Below are positions 10,780 to 19,340 of a DNA stretch of 64,000 nt, in pieces. The stretch covers positions 868,001 through 932,000 of the forward strand of contig NZ_CP107921.1 in assembly GCF_036014215.1 (NCBI RefSeq). Direction: 5' to 3'. The notes under the pieces were generated by a model. It worked only from the letters and a program-made list of their open reading frames with translations. It was not told where the DNA came from and made no database searches. The DNA comes from Streptomyces sp. NBC_00440. Lineage in GTDB: Bacteria; Actinomycetota; Actinomycetes; Streptomycetales; Streptomycetaceae. Each line of letters opens with the position of its first letter. Position 1 is the stretch's first letter. The position numbers and the translations under genes were made by a program.

Positions 10780-11565
10780 TCACGCACCGGGAGACGGCGG
10801 GCCGAACGAGCCGTGCCTCCCGGCGCCCGCGGCGAACTCGTCCACCCCGCGCCGCATCTGCGTGAGCGAGATCCGGCCGTGCCGCAGTTCGCCCTCCAGT
10901 GCGTCGGCCTCGGACAGGCCGCTCTGCTCCAGCAGCGCGAGGCGGTCCTCGCGCAGGCAGGTCTGCGGGAACGCGGCGATGGACGCGGCGAGTTCCTCCG
11001 CGGCCGCCCGTGCGGTACCGGCAGGGACCACCCGGTTGGCCAGTCCGATCGCGTGCGCCTCGGCCGCGCCGACCGGGCGGCCGGTCAGGACCAGGTCCAT
11101 CGCCCGGCTCTCACCGATGAGGCGTGGCAGCCGTACGGTCCCGCCGTCGATCAGCGGCACACCCCAGCGGCGGCAGAACACCCCGAACACGGCGTCCTCG
11201 TCGGCCACCCGCAGATCGCACCAGAGCGCGAGTTCCAGTCCACCGGCCACCGCATGACCGGAGACGGCGGCGATCACCGGCTTCCCCAGCCGCATCCGGG
11301 TCGGCCCCATCGGGCCGTCCCCTTCGCCGGTGGTGGCGGTGACGGTGTTGCCGCGCGGGGTGCCGACGGCCTTCAGATCGGCCCCCGCGCAGAAGGTGCC
11401 CCCTTCGCCCCAGAGCACGGCCACCGCCGCGTCGGGGTCGGCGTCGAAGGCGCGGAAGGCATCGGCCAGCGCGAGAGCGGTGGGGCCGTCGACGGCGTTG
11501 CGCGCCCCGGGCCGTGCGAGCACCACGGTGGTGACGGGGCCGTTGCGTTCGATACGTACAGTCAT
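10780..11565 (-). CDS. Enoyl-CoA hydratase/isomerase family protein
   Basis: This is a crotonase-fold protein of about 261 residues that acts on CoA thioesters, most likely hydrating a 2-enoyl-CoA. The oxyanion-hole regions GTFCAGADLKA and KPVIAAVSGHAVAGGLELALWCDLRVA are intact, followed by the typical FGVFCRRWGVPLIDGGTVRLPRLIG segment and the LTGRPVGAAEAHAIGL motif. I chose the ATG at 11565 (MTVRIERNG). A GTG three codons upstream (11574) is possible. There are no co-transcribed beta-oxidation genes beside it, so the substrate cannot be inferred. Crotonases also include isomerases and dehalogenases, and the exact reaction is not shown by the sequence. Confidence 0.88.
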   Translation of the reverse strand: MTVRIERNGPVTTVVLARPGARNAVDGPTALALADAFRAFDADPDAAVAVLWGEGGTFCAGADLKAVGTPRGNTVTATTGEGDGPMGPTRMRLGKPVIAAVSGHAVAGGLELALWCDLRVADEDAVFGVFCRRWGVPLIDGGTVRLPRLIGESRAMDLVLTGRPVGAAEAHAIGLANRVVPAGTARAAAEELAASIAAFPQTCLREDRLALLEQSGLSEADALEGELRHGRISLTQMRRGVDEFAAGAGRHGSFGPPSPGA

Positions 11566-11705
11566 CCGCGTCACTCTTCCCCGGTCCGGCGCGGTATGTC
11601 GAGCAGGCTGTCGGGTGGTGCTGCCGGGCGCGGTCCCGTGCGGTGGGGCCGAGGCAGCCCTGCAAACCCCTTGGCCCGGGGCACCGGGTGCCGGAGACTG
11701 AGCCG

Positions 11706-12230
11706 ATGACTCAGCGCGTGGAACTCGCTACCGTGATGGACCGGCTGGACATCGACGAACTGATCACCGGTTACGCGGTGGCCGTGGACGACGGTCAATG
11801 GGCCGACTACCGGGCCCTGTTCGCACCGGACGGCCGGGCCGACTACCGCGCGGCGGGCGGAGTGGAGGGGCCCGCGGCGGAGGTCGCCGACTGGCTCGCG
11901 GAGACGATGCGGCTCTTTCCGGTACGCCAGCACCTGATCGTCAACCGGCGGCTGCGGCTCCAGGATCTGGGCGGCTACCCGGGGGACCGGGCGGAGCTCC
12001 AGGCCGACTACCTCAACCCGATGCGGCTGAAGTCCCGGTCGTCCGACGAGGGCGGTGATGCGGGTGCCGGTGGGGATTCCCCAGGCGCCGCAGGACCGAC
12101 CGCGCCGGACTTCGTCTCCGGCGGCCGCTACGCCTTCAGCCTGGTGCGCACGGAGAGCGGCTGGCGGCTGCTCGGCGTCGTCGTACAGGAGAAGTGGCGG
12201 CGCACACCCGGTGCGCCGGCCGGAATCTGA
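11706..12230 (+). CDS. NTF2/SnoaL-like protein
   Basis: This 174-residue protein starts MTQRVELATVMDRLDIDEL. The opening helix followed by YAVAVDDGQWADYRALFAPDGRADYRAAGG is the signature of the SnoaL/NTF2-like alpha+beta-barrel superfamily, which includes small cyclases, isomerases and ring-hydroxylating dioxygenase small subunits. The C-terminal GGRYAFSLVRTESGWRLLGVVVQEKWR is the usual last strand pair. The insertion between them (about residues 120-145) is Gly/Ser/Pro-rich. It starts divergently from the enoyl-CoA hydratase, sharing an intergenic region of about 140 bases, so the two may be co-regulated. No catalytic role can be assigned. Confidence 0.75.
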   Translation: MTQRVELATVMDRLDIDELITGYAVAVDDGQWADYRALFAPDGRADYRAAGGVEGPAAEVADWLAETMRLFPVRQHLIVNRRLRLQDLGGYPGDRAELQADYLNPMRLKSRSSDEGGDAGAGGDSPGAAGPTAPDFVSGGRYAFSLVRTESGWRLLGVVVQEKWRRTPGAPAGI

Positions 12231-12371
12231 CACGCCGTGCGTGTGCGGGCGCACTGTCGGTAGCCGTCCTGCTCCCCCACACTGTGGGAAGCGACAAACC
12301 GCGGGAAGCGACAACTCGGCGGAGACTGTCCGCACGAGGCTGCTCACCGGGCGGGAGCGAGGAGGCGCTGG

Positions 12372-13943
12372 ATGCAGATTCCGCTGGAGCGACTGCGCAG
12401 AGCCGGTCGCTCCCCCTGGTGGCGCGGCGCCGCGGCGCTGCTGGCCGGGGGGCTGCCGATGCTCGCCTTCCCGGCGCCGTCCCTCTGGTGGTTCGCCTAT
12501 GTGGCCCTGGTGCCCTGGATGCTGCTGGCACGGGCTGCGCCCACCGGGCGGCGGGCCGCCCTGGACGGCTGGCTCGGCGGCACCGGGTACATGATCGCCG
12601 TGCACCACTGGCTGATTCCCAGCCTGAATGTCTTCATCGTGGTGCTGGCCGCGCTGCTCGGGCTGCTCTGGGCGCCCTGGGGATGGCTGGTCCGCTGGAT
12701 GCTGGGCGGGGCGGCGAGCGCCGCGCGGGTGGCAGCCGCTCTGGTCGTGCTGCCCTCCGGATGGCTGATGGTCGAGCTGGTGAGGTCCTGGCAGGGGCTC
12801 GGCGGTCCGTGGGGGCTGCTCGGCTCCAGCCAGTGGCAGGTGGCCCCGGCTCTGCGGCTCGCCTCGGTGGGCGGGGTCTGGCTGGTGAGCCTTCTCGTGG
12901 TGGCGGTCAACACCGGAGCCGTGGCACTGCTGGTGGTCGAGTCGGCCCGTACGACGGCGGTGGCCGGGGTGCTGGCCTGCGCCGTCCTCACCGGGGCCGT
13001 CTGGGTGTGGGCACCGCGCCCCGAGACGTCGGGCGGGACCCGGATCGCGGTCGTCCAGCCGGGAGTCACCCGGGAAATCAAAGACCGGTTCGCCCGGAGT
13101 GAGGCCCTGACCAGGCAGCTGACCGGCCGCCACATCGACCTGGTGGTGTGGGGCGAGAGCAGCGTCGGTCATGACCTGGCCGCCCGCCCGGATCTGACGG
13201 CGCGTATCGCCCGGCTGTCCCGGGAGACCGGCGCGGACATCCTGGTCAATGTGGATGCCAGACGGTCCGACGCGCCGGGCATCTACAAGAGTTCCGTACT
13301 CGTCGGTCCGTCCGGGCTGACCAGCGACCGCTACGACAAGATGCGGCTGGTGCCGTTCGGCGAGTACATTCCGGCGCGTTCGGTGCTCGGCTGGGCCACC
13401 TCGGTGGGGCGGGCGGCGGGCGAGGACCGCAGGCACGGCACACACCAGGTCGTCATGAAGCTGCCCGGCGGGCTCCGGGTGGGGCCGCTGATCTGCTTCG
13501 AGACGGCGTTCCCCGACATGAGCAGGCAGCTGACGAGGGACGGCTCGCAGCTCCTGGTGGCCCAGTCGTCGACCTCGTCGTTCCAGCACAGCTGGGCGCC
13601 CGAGCAGCACGCGTCGCTGGCCGCGCTGCGGGCGGCCGAGAGCGGCCGCCCGATGGTGCACGCCACGCTCACCGGGGTGAGCGCGGTGTACGGCCCCGGC
13701 GGCGACCGGGTCGGCCCCTGGCTGGGGACCGGCCGCAGCACCGCGCAGGTGTACGACATCCCGCTGGCCCACGGCACGACGCTCTATGTCAGGTTCGGCG
13801 ACTGGCCGGTCCACGGCGCGCTGGCCGTGCTCGCCGTGCTGTGCGCCGTCGAGGGGCTGCGCTCGGTCAGACGGCCTGCGCCTGAGCCCGCAGGACCACA
13901 CGCTCGCAGAGTTCATGGGTCAGCAGGGCGTCCCTGGCGCTGA
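12372..13943 (+). CDS. lnt: Apolipoprotein N-acyltransferase
   Basis: This membrane enzyme adds the third acyl chain to the N-terminal Cys of lipoproteins. The 523-residue protein has an N-terminal block of about six membrane segments (residues 15-215) and a nitrilase-like periplasmic domain. The catalytic triad is visible: Glu262 in VVWGESSVG, Lys323 in YDKMRLVPFGEY and Cys375 in GPLICFETAF. A final hydrophobic segment lies near residue 490. The ATG follows GGAGCGAGGAGG. Its 3' end overlaps the convergent oxidoreductase gene by 77 bases. Streptomyces often carry more than one Lnt, so this may be one of two paralogues. Confidence 0.93.
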   Translation: MQIPLERLRRAGRSPWWRGAAALLAGGLPMLAFPAPSLWWFAYVALVPWMLLARAAPTGRRAALDGWLGGTGYMIAVHHWLIPSLNVFIVVLAALLGLLWAPWGWLVRWMLGGAASAARVAAALVVLPSGWLMVELVRSWQGLGGPWGLLGSSQWQVAPALRLASVGGVWLVSLLVVAVNTGAVALLVVESARTTAVAGVLACAVLTGAVWVWAPRPETSGGTRIAVVQPGVTREIKDRFARSEALTRQLTGRHIDLVVWGESSVGHDLAARPDLTARIARLSRETGADILVNVDARRSDAPGIYKSSVLVGPSGLTSDRYDKMRLVPFGEYIPARSVLGWATSVGRAAGEDRRHGTHQVVMKLPGGLRVGPLICFETAFPDMSRQLTRDGSQLLVAQSSTSSFQHSWAPEQHASLAALRAAESGRPMVHATLTGVSAVYGPGGDRVGPWLGTGRSTAQVYDIPLAHGTTLYVRFGDWPVHGALAVLAVLCAVEGLRSVRRPAPEPAGPHARRVHGSAGRPWR

Positions 13944-14772
13944 GCAGCTTGCCCGCCGCCACGGCGTCGAGGAAGGCCGTCACGCACTGCTCGATGCCGC
14001 GCTGGCGGGCCACCGGTGTCCAGTCGCCGCGGCGGCGGACCGTCGGCTGCCCCTTGTGGTCGATGGTCTCCGCGAGATTGACGACCTGTCGCTTGGTGCC
14101 GTGGCCCGAGACTTCGAGGATCTCCTCGGTGGAGCCGCTCACCCGGTTCATCGAGCCGATCGCGGAGAAGCCGTCACCGGAGAGGTGGAGCACCACGTGG
14201 TGCATCAGCCCCGCACGGATCCGGGCCCGCACATCGACGTGCTCGACCGGGCCCGGCGCCAGGAAGCGCAGGGTGTCGACGACGTGGATGAAGTCGTCGA
14301 GCACCAGGGTGCGCGGGTCCTCCGCGAGGTCGGTCCGGTTCTTCTGCATCAGGATCAGGTCGCGGGGGTGGTCGGCGCACTGGGCGTAGCCCGGTGCCAG
14401 CCGCCGGTTGAAGCCGACGGCGAGGCTCACACCGCGGTCCTCGGCGAGGGCCACCAGCCGCTCGGACTCGGCGAGTTCGTACGAGAGCGGCTTGTCGACA
14501 TAGGTCGGCACGCCCGCCCGGAGCAGCCGGCTCGCGATCTCGGGGTGCACACCGGTCGGCGCGTGGACGAACGCGGCGTCAAGCCCCTGCGCGAGCAGGG
14601 AGTCCAGGTCGGTGTGGCACCGGTCAGCCGGGATGTGGAAGGTCTCGGCGGTACGGGTGAGGGTCGCCGGGGTCCGGGTCTGAAGATGCAGTTCGATCCC
14701 GGGCAGGGCCGTCAGTACCGGCAGGTATGCCTTCTGCGCGATGTCCCCGAGCCCGATACAGCCGACCTTCAC
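13867..14772 (-). CDS. Gfo/Idh/MocA-family NAD(P)-dependent oxidoreductase
   Basis: This is a 301-residue protein. The Rossmann fold starts at once with MKVGCIGLGDIAQKAYLPVL (GxGxxA), and the family hallmark is the YVDKPLSYEL stretch, whose Lys is the usual catalytic or cofactor-contacting residue (EKP-like motif). The C-terminal beta-sheet domain (about residues 120-300) carries DDFIHVVDTLRFLAPG, with the conserved H-x-x-D pattern. The GTG at 14772 is chosen because the Rossmann motif begins there and upstream codons are low-complexity. Substrates of this family are mostly sugars, inositols or amino-acid derivatives, and none can be inferred here. It runs convergently into lnt. Confidence 0.88.
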   Translation of the reverse strand: MKVGCIGLGDIAQKAYLPVLTALPGIELHLQTRTPATLTRTAETFHIPADRCHTDLDSLLAQGLDAAFVHAPTGVHPEIASRLLRAGVPTYVDKPLSYELAESERLVALAEDRGVSLAVGFNRRLAPGYAQCADHPRDLILMQKNRTDLAEDPRTLVLDDFIHVVDTLRFLAPGPVEHVDVRARIRAGLMHHVVLHLSGDGFSAIGSMNRVSGSTEEILEVSGHGTKRQVVNLAETIDHKGQPTVRRRGDWTPVARQRGIEQCVTAFLDAVAAGKLLSARDALLTHELCERVVLRAQAQAV

Positions 14773-15045
14773 AGGGGTCTCCCTATCCGTCTTTCGATCT
14801 GTCCGTCTGCCGATGTGCCGCTCTGCCGACCGGCCTGGCGGCCGACCCTGTTGACCGACGCTCTTGACCGGCCTGTTGACCGGCCCGTCGTGTCCCGGTG
14901 CCGTTCCCGGTGCCGTGTGTCTGGGCAGCATACGTGCGCCGCGGCGGCTGCCGACCGGCGATGTCCGCGAAGGAGCGCAGCACCGGAATGCCCGGCACCG
15001 ATAAAGCATGGCGGGGCCGCCGACCCGTGGGTGATGATGCTCCGC

Positions 15046-15558
15046 ATGACGACTCAGGAACGCCAGGAACCGCCGCTCAGGGCCGACGAACGCACCATGC
15101 TCGAAGGATGGCTGGACTACCACCGCGCCACCCTGGCTCACAAGTGCGCCGGGCTCGACGACAAGCAGCTGCGTGAGGCTTCGGTGCCGCCTTCGGAGCT
15201 GTCCCTGCTCGGGCTCGTACGGCATATGGTCGAGGTGGAACGGGGCTGGTTCCGCGAGGTGCTGGAGGGCGAGGACACCCCGCCGCTCTACTACAGCGAG
15301 GAAGACCCGGACGGGGAGTTCCATCTCACCGATGCGGACACCTGGGACGAGGCGTACAGCACCTGGCAGCGGGAGATCGCGTATGCCCGCGAGGTGGCGG
15401 CCCACCACTCGCTGGACGACCTGTCCAAGGGGCTCAGCCGGCGGGGCGAGCAGTTCAATCTGCGGTGGATCTACACCCATATGATCGAGGAGTACGCCCG
15501 TCACAACGGTCACGCGGATCTGCTGCGCGAGCGGATCGACGGCGTCACCGGCGATTAG
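15046..15558 (+). CDS. DinB-like (DUF664) metal-binding four-helix protein
   Basis: This 170-residue protein of the DinB/YfiT superfamily has four helices with a three-His metal site. The visible elements are MLEGWLDYHRATLAHKCAGLDDKQL (helix 1), LGLVRHMVEVERGWF (helix 2 with the first metal His) and WIYTHMIEEYARHNGHADLLRE (last helix with the second and third His). In actinobacteria these proteins are usually mycothiol-dependent S-transferases, hydrolases or isomerases. The ATG at 15046 begins MTTQERQEPPL. It is preceded by a 270-base gap that holds imperfect TTGACCG repeats. Its stop codon abuts the MITE-like repeat. Confidence 0.85.
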   Translation: MTTQERQEPPLRADERTMLEGWLDYHRATLAHKCAGLDDKQLREASVPPSELSLLGLVRHMVEVERGWFREVLEGEDTPPLYYSEEDPDGEFHLTDADTWDEAYSTWQREIAYAREVAAHHSLDDLSKGLSRRGEQFNLRWIYTHMIEEYARHNGHADLLRERIDGVTGD

Positions 15559-15559
15559 G

Positions 15560-15767
15560 GGCTGCCCGGCGGATCAGGTCGCAGGAATGAACCGGTGCCT
15601 GATCGGTCCCGGTGAGAGGGGTTTGGTGCGTCCAGCTGCAAGGCGGAGGAGGGCGTCGACGCGATGGGGGTCCCCCCGGCCGGAGGCTGGGGGAGTCGGC
15701 AACCGACGACAACGCCGCAGATGGGCGTACCAAACCCCGCGTCTGCGACACGATGCGCCGGACAGCC
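15560..15767. repeat. MITE-like intergenic repeat with nested inverted repeats
   Basis: The outer ends are imperfect inverted repeats: GGCTGCCCGGCGGATCAGG at 15560 against the reverse complement of 15743-15767. An inner pair is perfect: GGGGTTTGGT at 15618-15627 and ACCAAACCCC at 15729-15738. Between them a GGGGGTCCCCCC... hairpin is visible. No coding sequence is supported. From memory, closely similar non-coding blocks are scattered through many Streptomyces genomes. It begins immediately after the DinB-like stop codon. Confidence 0.7.
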
Positions 15768-15865
15768 TCTAGGGGCTTCCGTCCGGATCTGCCGGGTCAC
15801 CCGTGTGGGGCCAATCTCCGCTTCCGGTACCCGGAACGGCCCTTGTGGGCGGCAGAGTTGGACGG

Positions 15866-16360
15866 GTGCACCGAACGAAGATCATCACTCTGGCCCTGCT
15901 GGGTGCAGCCGTCTCGGCCGCCTCCGGCTGTGTGGCCGTCCCTCCGGCGCCCGCGCCCTCGCCCGGACCGTCCCGTACGCCCGGTCACCACGCGCAGCAC
16001 ACCGGCCCGCAGATCGCGCAGGGGCCCCCGGTCGAGGCCCTGGAGACCGTGCCTCCCGGAAAGGGGTCCGGCCACCGGGGCGCCACCCCGCCCGTACCGC
16101 GCCCGGGCGGCGAGGCCGGGCCGGGGCGCGGTACCGCTACAGGTCCGGCGACGGACCGCCACACGGTCCGGCCCGCACGCCCCCGTACGGCGCACCCCCG
16201 CCGCGTCCACCGGACGCAGCCGGCTCCGCGGCGGTATCAGAAGCACCCGGTCCACCCGTCCGGCACCACGTCGGATGTCTGCGCGCTCGGCGAAGGCTAC
16301 GGAGGCTGGTCGCCGGACAGCCCCCAGGCGCGGATCTGCCACCAGACGTACGGCCGGTGA
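15866..16360 (+). CDS. Putative small lipoprotein, Pro/Arg-rich
   Basis: From the GTG at 15866 the 164-residue product begins MHRTKIITLALLGAAVSAAS and reaches a Cys at residue 22 (lipobox-like AASGC), so it should be exported and lipidated. The rest is Pro/Gly/Arg-rich and disordered-looking. It ends with a compact conserved-looking tail, VCALGEGYGGWSPDSPQARICHQTYG, with two Cys that may form a disulfide. It resembles short Streptomyces lipoproteins of unknown function. Composition bias makes frame choice less certain than for its neighbours, but the signal peptide and tail both support this frame. Confidence 0.65.
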   Translation: MHRTKIITLALLGAAVSAASGCVAVPPAPAPSPGPSRTPGHHAQHTGPQIAQGPPVEALETVPPGKGSGHRGATPPVPRPGGEAGPGRGTATGPATDRHTVRPARPRTAHPRRVHRTQPAPRRYQKHPVHPSGTTSDVCALGEGYGGWSPDSPQARICHQTYGR

Positions 16361-16393
16361 CGCACGAGCCCCCTCGCCCTGCCACCTCATCCC

Positions 16394-16870
16394 TCACCCC
16401 TCCCCCAGCCGCCACTCCATCCGTTCGATCGCCGCCCGTACGCCGTCTCCGTAGCCGTCGTCGGCCAGTTCGCCCGTCGCGGACCGCGCACGCCCCAGAT
16501 GCACGCGCGCGGCCTCTCTGCGCTCCAGCTTCAGGTAGTCGGCCGCGAGATTGAGGTGCAGGGAGGAGTAGAAGCCCCGGACGGCGACCGCGGTGTCGTG
16601 GCGGCCGACGCGCTCGTCGTCAAGGCCCTCTGCCGCGGCCAGTGCCCGCAGATCCCAGAGCAGCTCGTCCTCGGGGTCGTCCTGGGCGTCCGCCATGTAG
16701 TGCGCGAGGGTGCAGCGGTGCAGTGCGTCGCCGGACTCGCCGATCTCGTCCCACAGCCCGGCGAACCGGTTGCGGGCCTCTTCCCGGTCGCCTCCGTGCA
16801 GCAGCATGATCACCTGTCCGATCCTGCCCATGACGACGTCCCCCGACGTCTCCCGCTGCGACTCCGTCAC
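16394..16870 (-). CDS. Conserved hypothetical helical (TPR-like) protein
   Basis: This protein has 158 residues from the GTG at 16870; an ATG at 16831 (MGRIGQ) is an alternative start. The sequence is all-helical with repeat-like pairs such as EEARNRFAGLWDEIG, HRCTLAHYMADAQDD and HLNLAADYLKLERREAARVHLGRA, which looks like two or three tetratricopeptide-type hairpins. There is no enzymatic motif, signal peptide or membrane segment. Proteins of this type are common and uncharacterised in Streptomyces. It is transcribed leftward, 82 bases after the start of ung is not reached, so it may share a transcript with ung. Confidence 0.75.
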   Translation of the reverse strand: MTESQRETSGDVVMGRIGQVIMLLHGGDREEARNRFAGLWDEIGESGDALHRCTLAHYMADAQDDPEDELLWDLRALAAAEGLDDERVGRHDTAVAVRGFYSSLHLNLAADYLKLERREAARVHLGRARSATGELADDGYGDGVRAAIERMEWRLGEG

Positions 16871-16952
16871 CGCTGCCTCCTGTCGCCGCACACAGATGTC
16901 CGGTCTATCCCGGCGTACCACCGACGCTAGCGGCAACCTCCGGTGATCCCCG

Positions 16953-17636
16953 TCAGCCCAGGTCGGGGATCCGCCAGTCGATCGGCCCGTGGCCCTGCTC
17001 GGCGACCGCCTTGTCGATCTGGGTGAAGGGCCGCGAGCCGAAGAACTTCTTCGCGGAGAGCGGCGAGGGGTGTGCGCCCTTGACCACCACGTGGCGCTCC
17101 TCGTCGATCAGCGGCAGTTTCTTCTGCGCGTAGTTGCCCCAGAGGACGAAGACCGCGGGGTCGGGCCGCGAGGCCACCGCGCTGATCACCGCGTCCGTGA
17201 ACCTCTCCCAGCCCTTGCCCTTGTGCGAGTTGGCCTCCGACGCGCGCACCGTGAGCACCGCGTTGAGCAGGAGGACGCCCTGCTCGGCCCACGGCATCAG
17301 ATAGCCGTTGTCCGGGACCGGGTGGCCGAGCTCCTCCTTCATCTCCTTGTAGATGTTCCGCAGGGAGGGTGGCGTACGGACGCCCGGGCGCACCGAGAAG
17401 CAGAGACCGTGGCCCTGGCCCTCGCCGTGGTAGGGGTCCTGGCCGAGGATCAGCACCTTCACCCGGTCGTACGGCGTGGCGTCCAGCGCGGCGAAGACCT
17501 CGTCGCGCGGCGGGTAGACCGGTCCCCTGGCCCGCTCCTCCTCGACGAACGCCGTCAGCTCCTTGAAGTAGGGCTTCTCCAGCTCATCGCCGAGGACGCC
17601 GCTCCAGGACGCGGGCAGCATGTCGGTTCCGGTCAC
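16953..17636 (-). CDS. ung: Uracil-DNA glycosylase, family 1
   Basis: This enzyme removes uracil from DNA in the first step of base-excision repair. The 227-residue protein has the water-activating loop GQDPYH at residues 65-70 (Asp67), the uracil-binding Asn in LLLNAVLTV near 125 and the catalytic-loop motif GAHPSPLSA with His189. I chose the GTG at 17636 because GGAGG sits eight bases upstream. An ATG five codons in is the alternative. Length and motifs are typical of Streptomyces Ung. Confidence 0.96.
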   Translation of the reverse strand: MTGTDMLPASWSGVLGDELEKPYFKELTAFVEEERARGPVYPPRDEVFAALDATPYDRVKVLILGQDPYHGEGQGHGLCFSVRPGVRTPPSLRNIYKEMKEELGHPVPDNGYLMPWAEQGVLLLNAVLTVRASEANSHKGKGWERFTDAVISAVASRPDPAVFVLWGNYAQKKLPLIDEERHVVVKGAHPSPLSAKKFFGSRPFTQIDKAVAEQGHGPIDWRIPDLG

Positions 17637-17697
17637 GTCAACAACCTCCGGTGTGCGATCCGTTCTTCATCACAGAACCTACCGGCGACCACTGACA

Positions 17698-17725
17698 ACG
17701 GCCCCGGACGGATGTCCGGGGCCGT
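17698..17725 (-). terminator. Terminator hairpin after the SDR pair
   Basis: A perfect 12-bp stem, 17698-17709 (ACGGCCCCGGAC) with 17714-17725, surrounds the four-base loop GGAT. It lies 23 bases past the stop of the leftward SDR gene, between that gene and ung. Confidence 0.8.
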
Positions 17726-17748
17726 GCGGTGAGCGGGCTTCGCGGACG

Positions 17749-18504
17749 TCAGCCGACGCCGGCGTTGAGGAACATCCCGCCGTCGACCAGCAGGGTCTGA
17801 CCGGTGACCCAGCCCGACTGGTCCGACGTGAGGAACGCGGCGGCGCCCCCGATGTCAGCGGGCACTCCGAGCCTGCCCATCGGGTACGCGGCGGCCGCCT
17901 CCGCCTCGCGGCCTTCGTACAGCGCCTCGGCGAACCTGGTCTTGACCACAGCGGGCGCGATGGCGTTGACCCGGACCACCGGGGCGAACTCGTGCGCCAG
18001 CTGGAGCGTGAGGTTGACCATCGCGGCCTTGCTCATGCCGTACGCGCCGATCATCGGCGAGGCGGAGACACCGGCGATGGACGCGATGTTCACGATCGCG
18101 CCGCCGTTCTCCTTCTGCCACGCCTTCCAGGTCTGCTGGGCGAAGCCGAGCGCCGAGATGACGTTGGTCTCGAAGACCTTGCGCGCCACGTTCAGGTCCA
18201 TGTCGGCCATCGGGCCGAACACCGGGTTGGTACCGGCGTTGTTGACCAGGTGGTCGACCCTGCCGAATGCCTCCATGACCCGCTCGACGGCCGCCGCCTG
18301 GTGCGCCTCGTCATGGGCCTTGCCCGCGATGCCGATCACCCGGTCGGCACCGAGCCGCTCCACCGCCGCCTTGAGCGCGTCCTCGTTGCGGCCGGTGATG
18401 CAGACCCGGTCGCCGCGGGCGACGAACGCCTCGGCGATGCCGTATCCGATGCCGCGGCTCGCGCCGGTGATCAGCGCGACCTTCCCGCTGTCCTGTGCAG
18501 TCAT
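17749..18504 (-). CDS. Short-chain dehydrogenase/reductase (SDR)
   Basis: This 251-residue classical SDR has the NAD(P)-binding motif TGASRGIG near residue 15, NNAG at about 90, the catalytic Ser in NIASIAGVSASP, and Tyr-Lys in YGMSKAA near residues 152-156. The C-terminal ASFLTSDQSGWVTGQ-like segment (AAFLTSDQSGWVTGQTLLVDGG) is typical of 3-oxoacyl-reductase-like members. The ATG at 18504 follows AAGGGG. It is the second gene of a leftward pair with the FabG-like gene, 37 bases away, so both probably act on related hydroxy/keto-acyl-CoA or alcohol substrates. The substrate is not determinable. Confidence 0.9.
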   Translation of the reverse strand: MTAQDSGKVALITGASRGIGYGIAEAFVARGDRVCITGRNEDALKAAVERLGADRVIGIAGKAHDEAHQAAAVERVMEAFGRVDHLVNNAGTNPVFGPMADMDLNVARKVFETNVISALGFAQQTWKAWQKENGGAIVNIASIAGVSASPMIGAYGMSKAAMVNLTLQLAHEFAPVVRVNAIAPAVVKTRFAEALYEGREAEAAAAYPMGRLGVPADIGGAAAFLTSDQSGWVTGQTLLVDGGMFLNAGVG

Positions 18505-18541
18505 GTCCGTTGAACCCCTTGTGATTCCCGTAATTCCCTGA

Positions 18542-19303
18542 TCAGTTGAGCGGGCCGCCGGCGACGTACATGACCTGTCCGGACACGAATCCCGCGTCCT
18601 CGCCGGTGAAGAAGGCGATGGCGTTGGCGATGTCCTCGGGCCTGCCGACGCGCTGCACCGGGATCTGGGTGGCGGCGGCGGCCTGGAACTCCTCGAAGCC
18701 CATGCCGACGCGCGCCGCGGTCTGCGCGGTCATCTCGGTGACGATGAATCCGGGAGCGACGGCGTTGGCGGTGACGCCGAACTTGCCGAGCTCCTTGGCG
18801 AGCGTCTTGGTGAAGCCCTGGAGACCGGCCTTCACGGCGGAGTAGTTCGCCTGGCCGCGGTTGCCCAGCGCCGAGCTGGAGGACAGGCTCACGATCCGGC
18901 CGAACTTGGCGTCCACCATGTGCTTCTGGACCGCCTTGGACATCAGGAACGCGCCCTTGAGGTGGACGTTCATGACCGTGTCCCAGTCGGACTCGCTCAT
19001 CTTGAAGAGCAGGTTGTCGCGGAGGACACCGGCGTTGTTGACGAGGATCGTCGGGGCGCCGAGCTCTTCCGCGACCCGGGCCACCGCCGCTTCGACCTGG
19101 GCGCTGTCCGAGACGTCACAGCTCACGGCGATGGCCCGGCCGCCCGCGGAGGTGATCTTCTCGACGGTGTCCTTGCAGGCCGCCTCGTCGAGGTCGAGTA
19201 CGGCGACAGCGCGGCCCTCCGCCGCCAGACGTACGGCGGTGGCTGCGCCAATGCCGCGCGCGGCCCCCGTCACGATGGCAACGCGCTGCTCGGTGGTGGA
19301 CAT
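18542..19303 (-). CDS. FabG-like 3-oxoacyl reductase (SDR)
   Basis: This is a 253-residue SDR with TGAARGIG at the N-terminus, NNAGVLRDNLLFKM (the segment usual in FabG and acetoacetyl-CoA reductases), the catalytic Ser in SLSSSSALGNRGQANYSAVKAG with Tyr and Lys in YSAVK, and a C-terminal PEDIANAIAFFTGEDAGFVSGQVMYVAGG. It reduces 3-ketoacyl-CoA or ACP by family knowledge. The ATG at 19303 has GAGGAG in front. The gene heads a two-gene leftward operon with the downstream SDR and has a TetR-like palindrome 38 bases upstream. Confidence 0.92.
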   Translation of the reverse strand: MSTTEQRVAIVTGAARGIGAATAVRLAAEGRAVAVLDLDEAACKDTVEKITSAGGRAIAVSCDVSDSAQVEAAVARVAEELGAPTILVNNAGVLRDNLLFKMSESDWDTVMNVHLKGAFLMSKAVQKHMVDAKFGRIVSLSSSSALGNRGQANYSAVKAGLQGFTKTLAKELGKFGVTANAVAPGFIVTEMTAQTAARVGMGFEEFQAAAATQIPVQRVGRPEDIANAIAFFTGEDAGFVSGQVMYVAGGPLN

Positions 19304-19340
19304 ACTGGCTCTCCTCGCCCTCGGATCGCGGCCCCAGATC

